A stretch of 64,000 nucleotides of DNA, from NCBI RefSeq assembly GCF_021018805.1, contig NC_086248.1, positions 55,495,485 to 55,559,484 on the forward strand. The letters run 5' to 3'. The notes beneath the pieces were generated by a model. It ran no database searches. It was not told the origin of the DNA and was given only the letters and a program-made list of their open reading frames with translations. Both the position numbers and the translations under genes were made by a program. This document shows, in pieces, positions 23,733-36,718 of this stretch (position 1 is its first letter; every line of letters begins with the position of its first letter). Origin of the DNA: Prinia subflava (Eukaryota > Chordata > Aves > Passeriformes > Cisticolidae).

Positions 23733-26700
23733 GTGAGTGCTTCTGCCTCCTTCAGGTCCACTGAAAGCAGTTCACAGTCTCGCTTCTTGCACAGAGTATT
23801 TCAGAAAGGCTCTTCACTGTCCTACAGTAAGGACCCCAAGAACTTAAACACAATAACACTTCATTAATAACTTTACTGAATCTAATGGAACATTTAACAC
23901 TTCACCTATATAATTTACACCAGCTTACTGGATTGAATAGTCTATCTCTATTCTAATAAACTCTTTCAGATGGCAAAATAGAATATTTGCTCACAAAGTC
24001 CCCACTGAGGATGATCCTGGGAATGTTCAGACCACAGATCATATCTAGGAATTATTTGGGAGTGCTGGCTGGCAGAGACCTAAAGCATACCTGGGAGCCC
24101 TCTAACAGGAACTATAGAGAAAATTGCAATCCAGTGCAAAGGACTGTTCTGGGCACTGTGGGATTTACTAACACAGACTTAGCCTCACTGTCTAAAATGG
24201 TTTTCTCCAGGGAGCTTCTCAGCTCCAGGATCTGGATATATGTTCCCTTGCCTCCCAGCCATCTTCTGAAGTGAGAGAAAGGGAATCTCATGCTCTTGGG
24301 AAGGACATTTGGGTACACAAGTGAGAAGGGTGACTGACTATCCAGACAACAGTGGGACCAGAGTGCTCTGGCACACATTTCATCATTGGTCACAGTCATT
24401 CATATAAGGCATTTCTTCATTTTGTGCCAGTCCTTGACCTACTTAATGTTTGTGACAGCAGGTCTTTGCGTCTATTTTTTTTCTGACCCTGTTCTATGGA
24501 AAATGGCTATGTTTGCCTCTGAATTCCTTCCAGAGCACCATCTGGGCATGAACAGTTCTGTAATTAAACCAAACTATTTCAGCTCACAGGAATAACTGAG
24601 TGCAATATATCTGAGGAGAATGATGTGTATGATCCCAATGGAAGCCTGGAAAGACTTTATCAGCATGTCAGAATGATTTCACAGCTTAAGTAGACAGGCC
24701 TAGAATAGACTCATGAGGTACATGTGTATTATTGAGAGTTTTCCTATATTATTTTCATTGCACTTGCTTAAAAACACTCTGTGTGGAAACAAAGAAAATG
24801 GTATTATTGATTGCACATTGGGTAAACACTTAGGAGTTATGTCTTGAGCCCAGCAATGTGATTACTGCTGAGGCTGAGAGCTTCAGAGTTCATCAGAACT
24901 GCTCAAGTGATGGTAAGTGGAGGTTCATCTTCTCCCATTGCATTCATGATGTGCTTCACACTACTACAGACTTAAATGGTGTTAAAAGAGGTCAGAAGGG
25001 GTTTTGAATCTCAGAACATCTGTCTGTCAAGACCCACTTCTGGGGTCATGACTCCACTTTCAATTATACTGGCAAGCTTGTGCATAAAAGTAAGGTTGTG
25101 ACCTTTGTTTATGAACTAGTGGCTTAAAATAAGTTCTGGGAAGAGGAAATAAACAAAAACATTTGCAAAGCAGTGTATACTTGGAATGCATGTCAAGTGT
25201 AGGGTACTTTCCAAAGAGACAAGACTAGGATGAGGTCATGCAAACATGCAATGTTTTGTATTTCTGTTTAGGTCAGTCTTTTTCTCCATAAAAAGGGAAG
25301 AGCTAACTATTCTCATGGCAGGGAGAAATACAGCAGCAGCAGGATTCTATTTCTTAAGTGATTTAGATCTCTGCCCTGCATTTAAATCATCAAAGTGCAG
25401 ACGTAACACACCTAGAAGTATATAGTAAAATTTTCCATTGAAAACTGGGGGTTCATTTGTTGGAAATCAGGATAGAGTGTATGCTACAGCAGATTAAGTT
25501 ATTAGCCAGTCAGAGGAGGACTGTGAAACACAGACAGGACCAGTTCTGAACAAGTCACACATCATCCTAAGATTTATCAGATCCGATATTTTCAACATAG
25601 TCTGGAGATGAATCCAAAGCATCACTGGGAATTTAACCTCTGGTTAAATACATTTTCTAATACTTTTTATTCAGCAAAGCTAATTTAAACAAAACACGCA
25701 GAGAGGATGATTGAAATGGCCAGGGGATGAGAGTTGTGTCTTGCAAGGTAGAGACTGAGAAAGACAGTGCAAGCAAACATGGGTTGCACTCCCTAAGTAC
25801 ATTGGTGAGTAAAGGAAAGCAGGGGAAGGAACTCTCTGAGCTTAAAGACCATGTTGCACTGATTTTTTTTTTATATATATATTTTTTAATATGGTTATGA
25901 ATCACCGTGGGTTAGAAACTGAAAGAACTGGCAGTACTGCAAAGTTTTAGGAAAGTATAATGAGTCTGGAGCAAGGAACCAAACTGGTTTTAAGACACAC
26001 CTTGCTGAATGGAATTGTAGAGGAAGATGTATGCAGTATCAGGAGACAGGGACCAATACAGGAGACTATACAGACATTAAACAGGTGACATCACTAGTCC
26101 TCAGGAATAAGAAGAATATTATTATCCTTCTGCCAGTAGTGTATTCTGGGTATGGTACATCACCCAAAACTCCTTAGCCTGACACTGGAACACTTACAGA
26201 AAACTAAGGTGGAGTTAAGTCTGCTGCTCTACAGCAGATTTTCTGATGAAGAGAGTTGTTTTCCAGATATGCAGCCAACACTGTGCATGCTCAATGTCAT
26301 AACATCGCTTGCAGTCATGTGCAATTCTTCTCACTCTACAGTGTTTACCACTCTAAATGTGGGTAAGTCATAATAGCATTCTTATAGTGTTAAGCAGTGT
26401 CTTCCTGCCCCATTTGCTCATTTCATTTTATGTGAAACAAATGTGATTTTCCTCAGTTCTTAACTATTTTAATTCTATGTATTCTTTTCATGATCAATAG
26501 ACATATTTTTACAGAAAAGTTTACACAGATTTCCAAGTAAGTTCTTATTCTTTTTCCTCCATCTATGATTCAGGTGAAAACTTCATAAGGATTACAAAGT
26601 GGATTAAAGAGTGACAGATATTGCTGCCTACTTTGTGCAATTTACTGACTTTTTAAACCAGATTTATTCTGGAGAAAGAAAAGACAGTTCATACTCTAAT

Positions 26701-26849
26701 TCTTTGTAGAGAGTGCAAGCCTGTTGTCCACACAGTTCAATTATGCAACATAGAGCAGGCAACACTCTTACTCTTCCCAATCCACAACTGCATTGAAGCT
26801 CAGGTCCTGATCGAAGTCTGATCTCTGAGACTCCAGCCCATCAGCTTCT
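23733..26849. other. Unique sequence
   Basis: No repeat family or convincing exon. A short T-rich then TATATA patch lies at about 25861-25890. Confidence 0.5.
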
Positions 26850-26873
26850 TATATATATATATATATATATATA
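26850..26873. repeat. (TA)12 microsatellite
   Basis: Twelve perfect TA dinucleotides, lying directly at the low-coordinate edge of the CR1 fragment that follows. Confidence 0.93.
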
Positions 26874-26875
26874 AA

Positions 26876-27560
26876 TCAGTAAAGTAAGCTCTTCCAGACC
26901 CAGGCCAGAGAAGACTCCCCTGGAGGAATATGTCAACAGAATTGAAATGTCCTTTCTTCCAATCATGAGAAACCTTCCCTAATCACCAAGATCTGTAAAG
27001 GGCAGTGACCCTTGCAGTGACTCTGCATAGCTCCCTCAGCATTCATGGATGTATCCCATTAGGTGCCGTGGAGTTATGCTTGACCAGTTTGTTCAGAAGT
27101 TCTCTGATTTGATTCTCATCCTCCAAGGGTAAGTCTTCCTTGCAGTAGACTTTCCCACTAATCTCAGAAGCCTGGGATTCCTGAAGACTGTTTTTACCAG
27201 CAAAGACCAAAGTGAAGAAGACCTGTACACCATGTACTTTTCTGCATCTTTCAGCAAAGGGCAGCTGTCCTATTCAGCAGCAGGCCCACATTTTCCAGAG
27301 CCTTTTTTGTTGCCTTCATGTCTCTCACCAGAATCAACTCCGGGTAGGCTTTGGCTTCATAAATCCCATCTCTGAACAATACAATGTCTTTGTATTCCCT
27401 CTGTGTCACCTCTCCCTGCCCTGATATCTTTTATGCACCCTTTTTGTATTTGAGGCTGATCAGGATGTCCTTGCTCATCCATTCAGGCCTCCTGTGACCT
27501 ATCATCATTTCTTTCATTTCAGAATGGGCAGTTCTTGAGACTGGGGGAGGTGATCCTGGA
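26876..27560 (-). mobile_element. Degenerate CR1 LINE ORF2 fragment, minus strand
   Basis: The minus-strand reading is interrupted but clear. From high to low coordinate it gives RRPEWMSKDILISLKYKK, then QREYKDIVLFRDGIYEAKAY, then LILVRDMKATKKALENV, and later NGIHP.MLRELC, GKVSHDWKKG. These are the linker between endonuclease and reverse transcriptase and the first reverse-transcriptase block of CR1 ORF2. Several in-frame stops and shifts show that it is dead. It is clearly more diverged than the copy at 9.7 kb and so probably older. The 80-codon minus-strand open frame at 27431-27673 is partly made of it. Confidence 0.82.
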
Positions 27561-28095
27561 AAACCAGTAGGAAGCATCCGCACAGTTGAAGGAAACCCGT
27601 GAGAGGCACCATGAGAAGAACGAAGCCCTTGAGCACAGAGCAACAGGCAGCAGCTGTTATGAGCACAATCCAACTCCCAGGACCACCCACTGCTTCACTG
27701 CAGGAATTGGGGTGGGCTGAGGGTGTCCTACAGCAAAAATAAGGGAAATTGAGACTAAGAATTAAGGAGGAGAAGTGTTTGATTTAAGATGAGCCTGAGA
27801 AAAGAGAGGAAAAGATGTTTGAGTACTTGTTTATATTATTTATTTCTTTTCTGATACCTGAAACAGTAATCAAAAATTTCGGTTTATTAGTAATTAATTT
27901 AATTAAATAAAGGTTGCCCAGTTTTTGCCTTTGATGCTGACAAATACAATAGCCAAACCTTCATTTCATGGACACCCTTTAGCATACTCTGTTTTGATAA
28001 AGTGGAGATGCATTAAAACCTTTGGAAACTGCAGGTGAACTCAGATGAAGACTCTTTATTCTGTCTGAGTACTCTCAACAGGGCTCTGCTGTGTC
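27561..28095. other. Unique sequence
   Basis: No gene or repeat recognised. It may hold further decayed CR1 near 27561-27670 that I cannot delimit. Confidence 0.45.
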
Positions 28096-28126
28096 TTAGG
28101 GGAAAGCCAGCTGTGCTTTCCCCTAA
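28096..28126. repeat. Perfect 12-bp inverted repeat with 7-nt loop
   Basis: TTAGGGGAAAGC at 28096-28107 pairs exactly with 28115-28126 around the loop CAGCTGT. The loop is itself a near-palindrome containing CAGCTG, an E-box core. The arm GGGGAAAGC loosely resembles a half kappaB-type motif, but that is only a resemblance. Confidence 0.8.
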
Positions 28127-29297
28127 CACATACAAAACTAAAAGAAGCTTCGACTACATTGATAATAGGCTGACTTAAAAATAATTAATGCAACAGGCTG
28201 ATATGCTGGTTTGAATTTCCTCCCGTACTTCTGTAATTACTCAGCTGCCAAACTACATCTGGTTTATATCTGTTCTGAAGACATGGAAAAGACACACAAA
28301 AGGCTGCACCCATCTCTAGCTATTTCCTATTTCTTTGTATGTTTAAAAAATGCAAATTCTGAAATTGTATAAACAATAACAAAAGCAAAGAAACAGTGTG
28401 CGTCTTTTTTCTAATAATGTTTCAAAAATTTATTTTAGGAGATTCATAATAAGCTTAAGAACTCAAAAAGGGCATGGTTCATCAGAGGACCCTCTACTAT
28501 GTGGCCAAGAAAAGATGCATGTGAAGACATCCAGATATATTAAAAAGAATACTCTGTCAGATCCTCACTAACAAGGGACTAGATAGCATGTCCATGTCAG
28601 GGACTCTGACTCATTAATTCTCTGCTTAGCATCCTAAACATATGAAAATAAGTGGGAACCGGAGCGGCAACACCTCCTAGGGATAGGTCAACCTTTTTTT
28701 TTCCCTATTGAAACAAAGTCATTTAGCAACCCAGGAACACCCTTGTTCCCCTTTGGCTGGTTCTCTTGCTTTTTTGGCTTTTTTCTCCCCAGGTGCGAGG
28801 GTGGATAAGAACTTGCTGAGCTGGTTTTGAAAATGTAAAATGTGAAGAAAGGGAAATTAGACCCTGTCTGTGGTTTAAATTGAAATGGAGATCAATGTCC
28901 AGCACTTTCAAGCATAATGGGTGTGCACATGTTTTGGGAGCAGTTCTGTAAGTTTAATGTAAGTCAGTCTGCTTGTGTAATTCTACCATACCTTGTCAAG
29001 ATTCCTGTCTGCAGCTATGTTTATTTTAGAAAATGTCTCTTCTAGTATTAAAAAAAATCAAAACAAGGATTTTGTTGTTCTAGCACAGTTCACAGTAAAA
29101 TCAGGATTAGAATTCTGCTTCTTAAAAAAAAAAGTCTGCTAGCTGCCACACTGACTAAGCTACTTCATCCCTTGTTTCTCTCTGAACTCTTAAGTGGACT
29201 CAGAGTTTTACTTACTACCACAAAGCTGTCTGTGAAAGGAAAGGCACTGTAGAGGGCTGGGTGGTTTCTCGAGTGGCTAGATGATATCTGATAACAA
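28127..29297. other. Unique sequence
   Basis: AT-rich non-repetitive DNA. No gene or mobile element recognised. Confidence 0.5.
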
Positions 29298-29480
29298 ATG
29301 AAGGTGGGAATTATGTTTCAATGGGTACTTCTAATCTTCATGCTGATGTTTCTGCACAGTTCCACAGCTCCTACTAGAAGTAGGAGAAGATCTGCTGGAT
29401 GCAGTTTCAGAATATGTGGTGAAGAACATTTCTTGTTGCCATCTATCTTGTTTGTATGTGGGACAGTTATCTATGATTGA
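29298..29480 (+). other. Small ORF resembling a secreted peptide, 60 codons
   Basis: The frame starts MKVGIMFQWVLLIFMLMF, a short basic start and a long hydrophobic stretch, followed by LHSSTA, a plausible signal-peptidase site. Next comes an arginine-rich string, TRSRRR, which looks like a furin or prohormone cleavage site. The remainder is a short tail containing GCSFRICGEE and, further on, FVCG. The layout of signal, polybasic site and small cysteine peptide is that of a peptide-hormone or defence-peptide precursor. I recognise no family. The cysteine spacing does not fit the insulin B-chain (12 residues between CG pairs, not 10). The start context is weak (C at -3) and no promoter or poly(A) signal is evident. 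Chance is quite possible. Confidence 0.22.
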
Positions 29481-29483
29481 GAG

Positions 29484-32400
29484 ATCCCTTTTCCCTTAAT
29501 AATCCTTTCCTCTGCAATTGTGCTGAATTTGAAACCAGAGCAGTTTTTCACAGTTGCTGTTGAGATCCAGAAAGTGTTCTGTGGTATTAGTGGAAGAAAA
29601 GAAATCTCCAACACTACTTGTTTTAATGTCTAAGGGGATGGATCGCTCTAGCAACGGATCAGGAAGCACTGAAAAGTATAGAGTAATCTAGAAAATACTG
29701 TACTAATGGCCTGTTTTACAGAGCCCTGAGCAATGGTGAGTATCACTTTGTCCTGGATATTGCATTCATAGCAAATATGTTATTGTAGTAAGTTCTCTTC
29801 TGGAAAGCTTTATCTTGTGAGTAAATATCTGCCAAACTCGCCTGAAGACAGGGTCTGAGACCTGTGTGTCCTCAAAGTTTATAATCTTGGAGGATGCAAG
29901 TCTTTCAGATACATTGGTTTTACCCTGCCAAAACAAGCTGAGAAATATCACTCTAAAAATAGCCCTGTCTTTTGGCTCTGTGCATGCTTTAGGTAAGACA
30001 TTCCTAAAACTTAATTATTAATTTTTTTTACTACTCTACAGAAACAAACTGCAAAGCTGATGAGGGTTGTAATTATTTTCATTTTTTGTCTTTCTTTACT
30101 CCTTTGAAGGCTAAATAGGTCAAATCCTGGCCACATTTTTTTTATATACAATGTTGTGATTGTTGTGGATTTTGAGTTGTTTTTGTCCTAAGATCTCAGA
30201 TGATAAAGATTCTACCCAGGAACTCTGAATGAAGCAGAATCAATTTGAGTTAGGTGCCTAGTGTATAGAGGAATGAAAGGAATGTGTCTCCAAAGATAAT
30301 ATTCAAATAAATTTATCGTCCTCTTAAGTAAAGTTCCCTGTCTCATCTGTCACTTGCAGCTGCCATTGAATTAAAAAATCTGGTACCTTGCTACATTAGA
30401 AGAACCTGATGAAACATTAATATTTTCTGCAGCATGAGTAAAACAATTGTTCAATTATTGGACCAAAAATATTTTTTTGCCTGGGGATATTCTGTCATCC
30501 TCCTTGTCATAACACTGAGTCTGTGAAAGTGCACTTTTGATACATATGTGCTATGCACATGTTTTGTGAGTTAGGAAATGTGAACTCTCCACTGAGAGGC
30601 GAAATATTTTGTCAGCTGAATAAGCCTGGGAATAAAACAGAGGGCAAAAGTCTACCAAAGAATTTGAGACTGTAACTCTTTTTTAGGTACCAGCACTCAC
30701 TGTGAAACAGATGAATGATAGGAACCTAAATACCTGTGTGGATCTTGGCCTATATATTGTTGATCCTTATCCAGGGTCTTGTCTAGATGGCTTCTCTTTC
30801 TTTATTCATCTCCGTGTTTCCTGGAGTCTTGATTTATAGCTATTTCAAGATTCACCTTTGGATACAAGAATGGATGATAATTATTTCTGGGCTTTGAGAT
30901 CCCATGTTGGTAATGTGCAGTCTGACACAGCTCACAGTTTATATGAGAGGTCCATCAGTGTGCTGGCTTTGAAGGTGCCCTTGTACTGGTTCTTATGTGA
31001 ACCCGGCAGCCTGTCTGCAGCATGACTGCACAGTTTTGGTAAGCCTGGAAAGCTCCTTTAAAGGCTTGCAAAAGGGAAAGGTCTCATTTCAGCACATTTT
31101 TACCAGTGACATAATCCTCTCTTAATATTTTTGTGTATAAAGCACCATGTCATTTCCCAGGTCAAGAAACTCATTCCCAAAGAATGTATGCCTCTGACTC
31201 TGGGAGAGAGAGTTTTTAAACAAAAAATTGTTGTTGCTGTTCAGAAGCTTTCCTGGGTGTCTTGCTCTTTAGCTGATCCACATTCTTTCCCAGTGAGAGG
31301 ATGATAAGGCACTAGTGCCTATTTATAACTCGCAGGGAGAAATATTTATTTAGTGATGCAGTACTTAGTGAAGGAAAAAGACAGAAAAAAGCAGCCTAGT
31401 CCTAAATGCTTGCCCTGAGTTCTGTTGTAGGTTACTCCTCTGTGTTGGCATACTTACTCTTCTTACATCCATGGTGGAGGGCACCATGTGTGACTTGGCC
31501 TTTGAGAGCAAAATAAAACTACGTGTTCAGAACTGTGTAAAATGACTCACAAGGAAACCATGTGTTCTTTTCATGTTCTCAAAGTTTTGTGTTTGATTTT
31601 TTGTTTTTCTGAGAATGGCTATTTATATGATGGTAGTACTTAGAGGCCCAAGTGAAACCTGCATTGCTAGGCTGTGTGCAAATACATGATGAGAGACAGG
31701 CTCTGCCCTTAAAAGTCAGTGATCAAAAAGACCCTGACAACAAAAAGATAGGACAGGAAATGGATATGATGTGACTGTCCAAGAATTATGTCATAGTTCA
31801 ATCACTTGCACACTGAAGTACCATTTACTTTTCATCTTCTCCTTCCAAAGAGTTAAGAATTAGGTAGAAGGTAAAACACAGCTCCAGAGGCAAGAATTCA
31901 ACTTCAGTGAATAACTGGTCATTGCTTACTACTCCTTGTTTGTTACCTTGAGCTGGATGAGAAAAAGAGGGATCTTGGATCTGTTTTTTACAGATGTCCT
32001 CACCACAGTGCTATGAAGATGGCAATTTTCAAGCCTTGTTGATTTTGTGACTCTTTTTTACTTTCAGTTTAAATCTCCCACACTGAATATATATGACATC
32101 ACTCGTCAGCTCAGAGGTAGATTCCATACAGAACAGCTTCCTTTTTAACATCCTGTTCAGATGAGATTGTGTGACAATTGACAAGGAATGTCCTTTTTGC
32201 CAGGCTGGAAGTCCAGGATGCTTGTTTTCTAATCTGTCAGGGAATGGATTGGTTATTTTATACTTTTTCTAAGAGGTGGGAAAAGCTTAGTATTAGGAAA
32301 GGAGTGTTAAGAATAGACAGCATAGCTTTAGTAAATTTTCAATGAGCATGACATTTTTCTTTCTGTGAGGTCTATATCCATATTGTTTCACTAAGCAGAG

Positions 32401-35400
32401 GAAAAAGCAAGGCACTACTTTACCCACACAGGCTGTCTCCTTGGATGTCATTTTGTGGTGTGTCTTGTGTGCAAATGTCTCTTATATAAAAGATTTGTGC
32501 AGTATGATTTGAATAAAACCAACCATTTTCTAAAGATATGAGAGTTTTACTGGAATCACTTCAAATATTAACTCCATCAATGGCTGACACCCTTTTAAAA
32601 GACTTTGGTAGGATGATTTAATTCCCCACATATTTAGTCAAATTGTACTCTTTACTGTAAGAAGTTTTCCTTCTGAGTTCCAACTAGAAAAAAATGAGGA
32701 AACTATAGCCCCATTTATTTAATATATTAATTAATTTATTACATTTGTTTATTATTATCCTGAGTTATGAGTAATACTGCTCTGGAAGTTTAAGCATGTG
32801 ATGGTCAAAAGGAACTTCCTGAATGCCTGGGCCAACTGTAATGGAAAAGTGAGCTATAAACCCCCTGCCTAGTACTTTTACTAAAAATACCTTTTTGAAG
32901 TGATGTCTGCATTGTGCCTAGGAGCCACAATCCTAGACTACCAACACAATGTGGATAATATTGTCAGACAAGGTCAAAAGGGGGTGACTATTCCACAAAT
33001 TTATGATCTCTTTAAAAGAATATGACAGAACTGGATGAGATTGGTTACAGGTATGTTCAACAGTTTTGGCTGTGTCAAACCTACAGTAGCTTAAATTTTG
33101 TCAAGGTTTTCTCAAAAATAATGTTAGAAGAGAGATTTCAGTAGGGATTTGAAGAAGACCAGTAAAATCACTTTGTTTTTGAGACTGTATCTGAAATATG
33201 AAATATGGGGAGTTAAGCTATTGTAAAAGATGGAAGTCAACTACCAGTATAGGTGAAATGGGAAGAAATATAGGAACTAAACAGTGAGCAGCCTGAAGTC
33301 TTCCTCTGATGTGAAAGAATGAAGAAAAATTGTTTAATTTCAAGAAAGAAGTGACAGTAGTCTAAGAGATGGATTAAGAAAATGATGACTGTACTAACTT
33401 TCTGGATGGTTAGGAGAAGGCTAGCTGTGTATGAATAAAGGCAGAAGAAAAAAACAGTTATATAAGGTTGCACGTCTGGGCAGCACATTCATCTGATGGA
33501 AGAGCAGCCCTTTACATCCTTTTCATGCAGAACTGAGAGAGGCTTATTGCTGAGGACCTGTCTTGCCAAACAAGTGTTCCATGCAACTGTGACTTGTAAT
33601 CCTCTACTTGTATAAAATTACTTTCTTCTCCTGCTGAATTTGTCTAAATGGAAAACACAGAGGAAATACTAATCTGTGCTGCTTTCCTTCTGCAGGGAAT
33701 AAATGTCCAGGAAAACAGGGGGTGACACAGGTGTGAGGGACAGATGGCAGAGCTCTTCCCACAGCTCCTGAAGAGGCCAGAGAGTGCCCAGGCTTGTTCC
33801 ACTGCAGTGAATCCCCCTGCCCGGCCTACACTCACTTTCTGTACTGCGAGATGAATGAAGCAAACCAGATAACTTGGCCTTGAGATGCTGCAGTTGTCAG
33901 CAAATTGTTCAGAATAAAAATATTCAAAAGACACAAACCTCACAGTCCTCCCTGACTCTGGATTTTCCTTTCCCCATGCTGAGTCCATTAATTTAGATAT
34001 TTTGAACATGGCTTAAAGAGGGCCTTAACTCTGTGGGTACTGACTGCTGTCAGTTCATACAATCACTCCATGGGTGGGATTTAAAAAAATACTCTGAGGT
34101 GGCCCACGACAGAATCCCATGTTCTTTGTGTAATTCATTGGGAAAAGGGTTGAATTTTCTTTTCGCCACTCACATTAATGAAGCAGGCCAGGCTGTAACA
34201 GGTAGCTGATGTTCCCACAGTTTGGGAAGCTTATACTTAAATTAAAAATATAATGCAGCCTTCTTACAAATTGTGAAATTGGACAGCCTGCAACTATCTG
34301 ATAGTCCACCTCTGAGAGATCATGGGTAGGGACAATGTTGTTCTTTCTGTAAGAGTACTAGCCTCTAACTCTGACCACTACAGAGGGACCCTTCTCAAGT
34401 CTAGTTTTATTCAAGTTTCCACGTACATGTGAAAAAAAAAGCCATTTTCAGTGCATGATAAAATATTCACAACTATTGCATCCTTATAACATACCCTATG
34501 TCTGCTTGTTCTCACATGGGCATAAAACACTGTGCAGCTCAGCCCTACCTCCAGAAACTTGAAATACATTGTGCAAGATTAAATACAATGCAAACTCTAG
34601 TGAAAACAAAAAAAAAAGTCTGGAGAGATTGAAAGCAGTGCACAGTGAAGCTGCATGCCAAATAAATTTCCCCTGAGTTGCCTTTGATGGCCAAGGTGAA
34701 GACCTCTAATTTCGGTAACAGCACTACTTTTTCTAGTGAAAGCTTGAGATCAACTCCAGTAATGGTTACTCCCAGTCCAGAAAAGTCTTGGTGGTAACTT
34801 TCAGTTTTCATGTTGTTCTGTAGTAACTCACTGCAGCAATATTGTATAAGACGCATTTGTTTTTTCATGTAAAGAAAGAATCATTTCACTTTTTATTTCA
34901 TTTGTTGCTACTAATGCAGGTCTTCAGGGCCAGAACAATCCAAAGAGTCAGTGAATGGAGTCACATTTAGGGTCTGCAAATCCAGCTCAAATTCTGACCT
35001 TGGATCAAATGAAGAGCTTGATAATCTTCTCTCAACATTTGTTTTTGTTGTCCCACAGGCTGACAGAACTGATGATAGGCAGTTTCTGCTCAGAATATTT
35101 CCTTAACAGTTTTCTAAACATGTGATGGAGCTGTCTGGGAAACCTAACATGAGGATTGCTGTCACATCTTAGTGCTACTCAGTAAAAAGTCAAGAATGTA
35201 CCCAGTTTAAAATATATGTTTAACTGATGATGGAAATGGGACATAGGCATATGTATATTGTTTGTCTGAATAAAGCCATCTCCTTGAAAGTGTAGCCAAG
35301 GTGGCTGCTCAGGCCAGGATCCTGCATTTAAAACTAATTAATATTTTTCTTTGTCCAGAAAGAATAATTTCTGTCATGATTGGAGCTAGGCAGAGAAATA

Positions 35401-36217
35401 CTCAGTTGCAACATCAGCTCCTCTGATATCTGTCAACCAGTCAGAATAGAAAAGATGTCAACTGTTTTGAAAAGCTGGCTGAAACCAAACAGGCCAGGCT
35501 GCCTCAGACCTCTTTCCTTCTCCCCTGCCTGCTTGGCCACTTGTGCTTTGGTGCCTCTTCAGCTGATTATTCAGCTTCACAAGACTTTCTAACGAGATTG
35601 TACTCAGATATGGAAATGGCAAAGTCCACTGTGGGAGAGAATTGCTGTTCTTTCTCCACACCACTTTCTGGTGTACTTAGATTTCTGTAATTCAGTGAAA
35701 TATAGTCATGCTATAACTTTCTAATGTAGAGATATTTTTAATGATTAATTCACCTTATAGTCAATCACCTCATGGACTCTTGAAACCAGCGCACATGTTA
35801 GGACTGATGGAAAGGGAACTGATGACAAGATAAGTGTGCCTCAGAAATATGATAGTCTTTGGGCATAAAACAGATTGAATTTTGCTTCACTGAGTAAGAA
35901 AATTAACACTGGTAGTGCGTGACATGTAATTCAGTTTGCAGGGTTTCCAAAGGAACTCTGTGCTTTCACTGTACAGTGAAATCTGATTTCAGAAAGTAAT
36001 TATCTATACTAACCTGCAGGGTGCAGACAAAGCACTCCCTGTTTTGGATACATTTCTAGATCACATTAAATCTCTGGGGAATCACTCTTGATCTTAATTT
36101 TGGCATATTTTTTAAAAAGTTGTTCGACGTGCCTAACAAAATAGACAGCCTTTCAGTGTTTTTGTCTAACAATCTGATGAACCCATAATTTTTCCATCAT
36201 GGTACACCATAATCAGA
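29484..36217. other. Long unique region
   Basis: Nearly seven kilobases of AT-rich DNA without recognisable repeats, RNA genes or well-supported exons. It holds only short chance frames. The longest is a 121-codon minus-strand frame at 33644-34009, which overlaps a 64-codon one and has no recognisable similarity. Confidence 0.5.
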
Positions 36218-36300
36218 TTTTTTTTTTTTTTGGTAACTGTCAAAAATTACATTAATTTTTCCAATACTCTTTCTCTCTCTCTCTCTTTTTTTTTTTTTTT
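36218..36300. repeat. T-rich and (CT)n simple repeats
   Basis: A 14-T run at 36218-36231 is followed, after unique sequence, by TCTCTCTC and a 15-T run at 36268-36300. These are simple low-complexity tracts. Confidence 0.85.
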
Positions 36301-36631
36301 AATTAACCCTTTCAGTCTGACAACACTTTTCTCATTTCTCTATAGAAGACATTGTAATATTATGAAGGAAAATGCCAGAAGTCAAGTGTGAGAAAACAAT
36401 ATTGTGCTAATCAAAGTATTGTAAAGTTAAATAGTGTAGTGGTCAAAGAAGTCTACATGGGTCTAATAAGTAAGAAGTATCTGTTTAGACTGTGACTTCA
36501 TGTTTGATTGTGAGACAATGTCTCACTGAGCAATTGATGTAGCTTTGATATCCTCATTATTTTCCTCAGGCTTTTATACTACAACCTTTATTTTACTGAT
36601 GAAAATGGACAAATTATCCCTTTGTGTCCAG

Positions 36632-36718
36632 GATCAGCAGAATAGTTACCTTCAACCTCCTGGCAAGCCCAAACACAGGCGTAATAGAAGATCTGCAGAA
36701 ATGCCAGAGGCTTTTTAA
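36632..36718 (+). other. Candidate terminal coding exon, 28 codons plus stop
   Basis: A good acceptor string, TTATCCCTTTGTGTCCAG, precedes an open frame that runs 28 codons to TAA at 36716. The predicted end of the protein is polar and basic, with GKPKHRRNRRS near its middle, a composition like a nuclear-localisation or RNA-binding tail. No polyadenylation signal follows closely and no partner exon is identified. The whole frame also reads openly upstream of the acceptor to an ATG at 36599. Support is splice signal plus composition only. Confidence 0.2.

Noticed and set aside
29298..29480. Reading the small ORF as an insulin/relaxin B-chain
   Set aside because: The two CG pairs are separated by 12 residues, not the 10 of the family, and no A-chain follows.
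33644..34009. 121-codon minus-strand frame plus an overlapping 64-codon frame
   Set aside because: A fair acceptor-like string (CATCTCGCAG on the minus strand) exists, but there is no recognisable domain, the two frames compete, and no donor or poly(A) signal was found.
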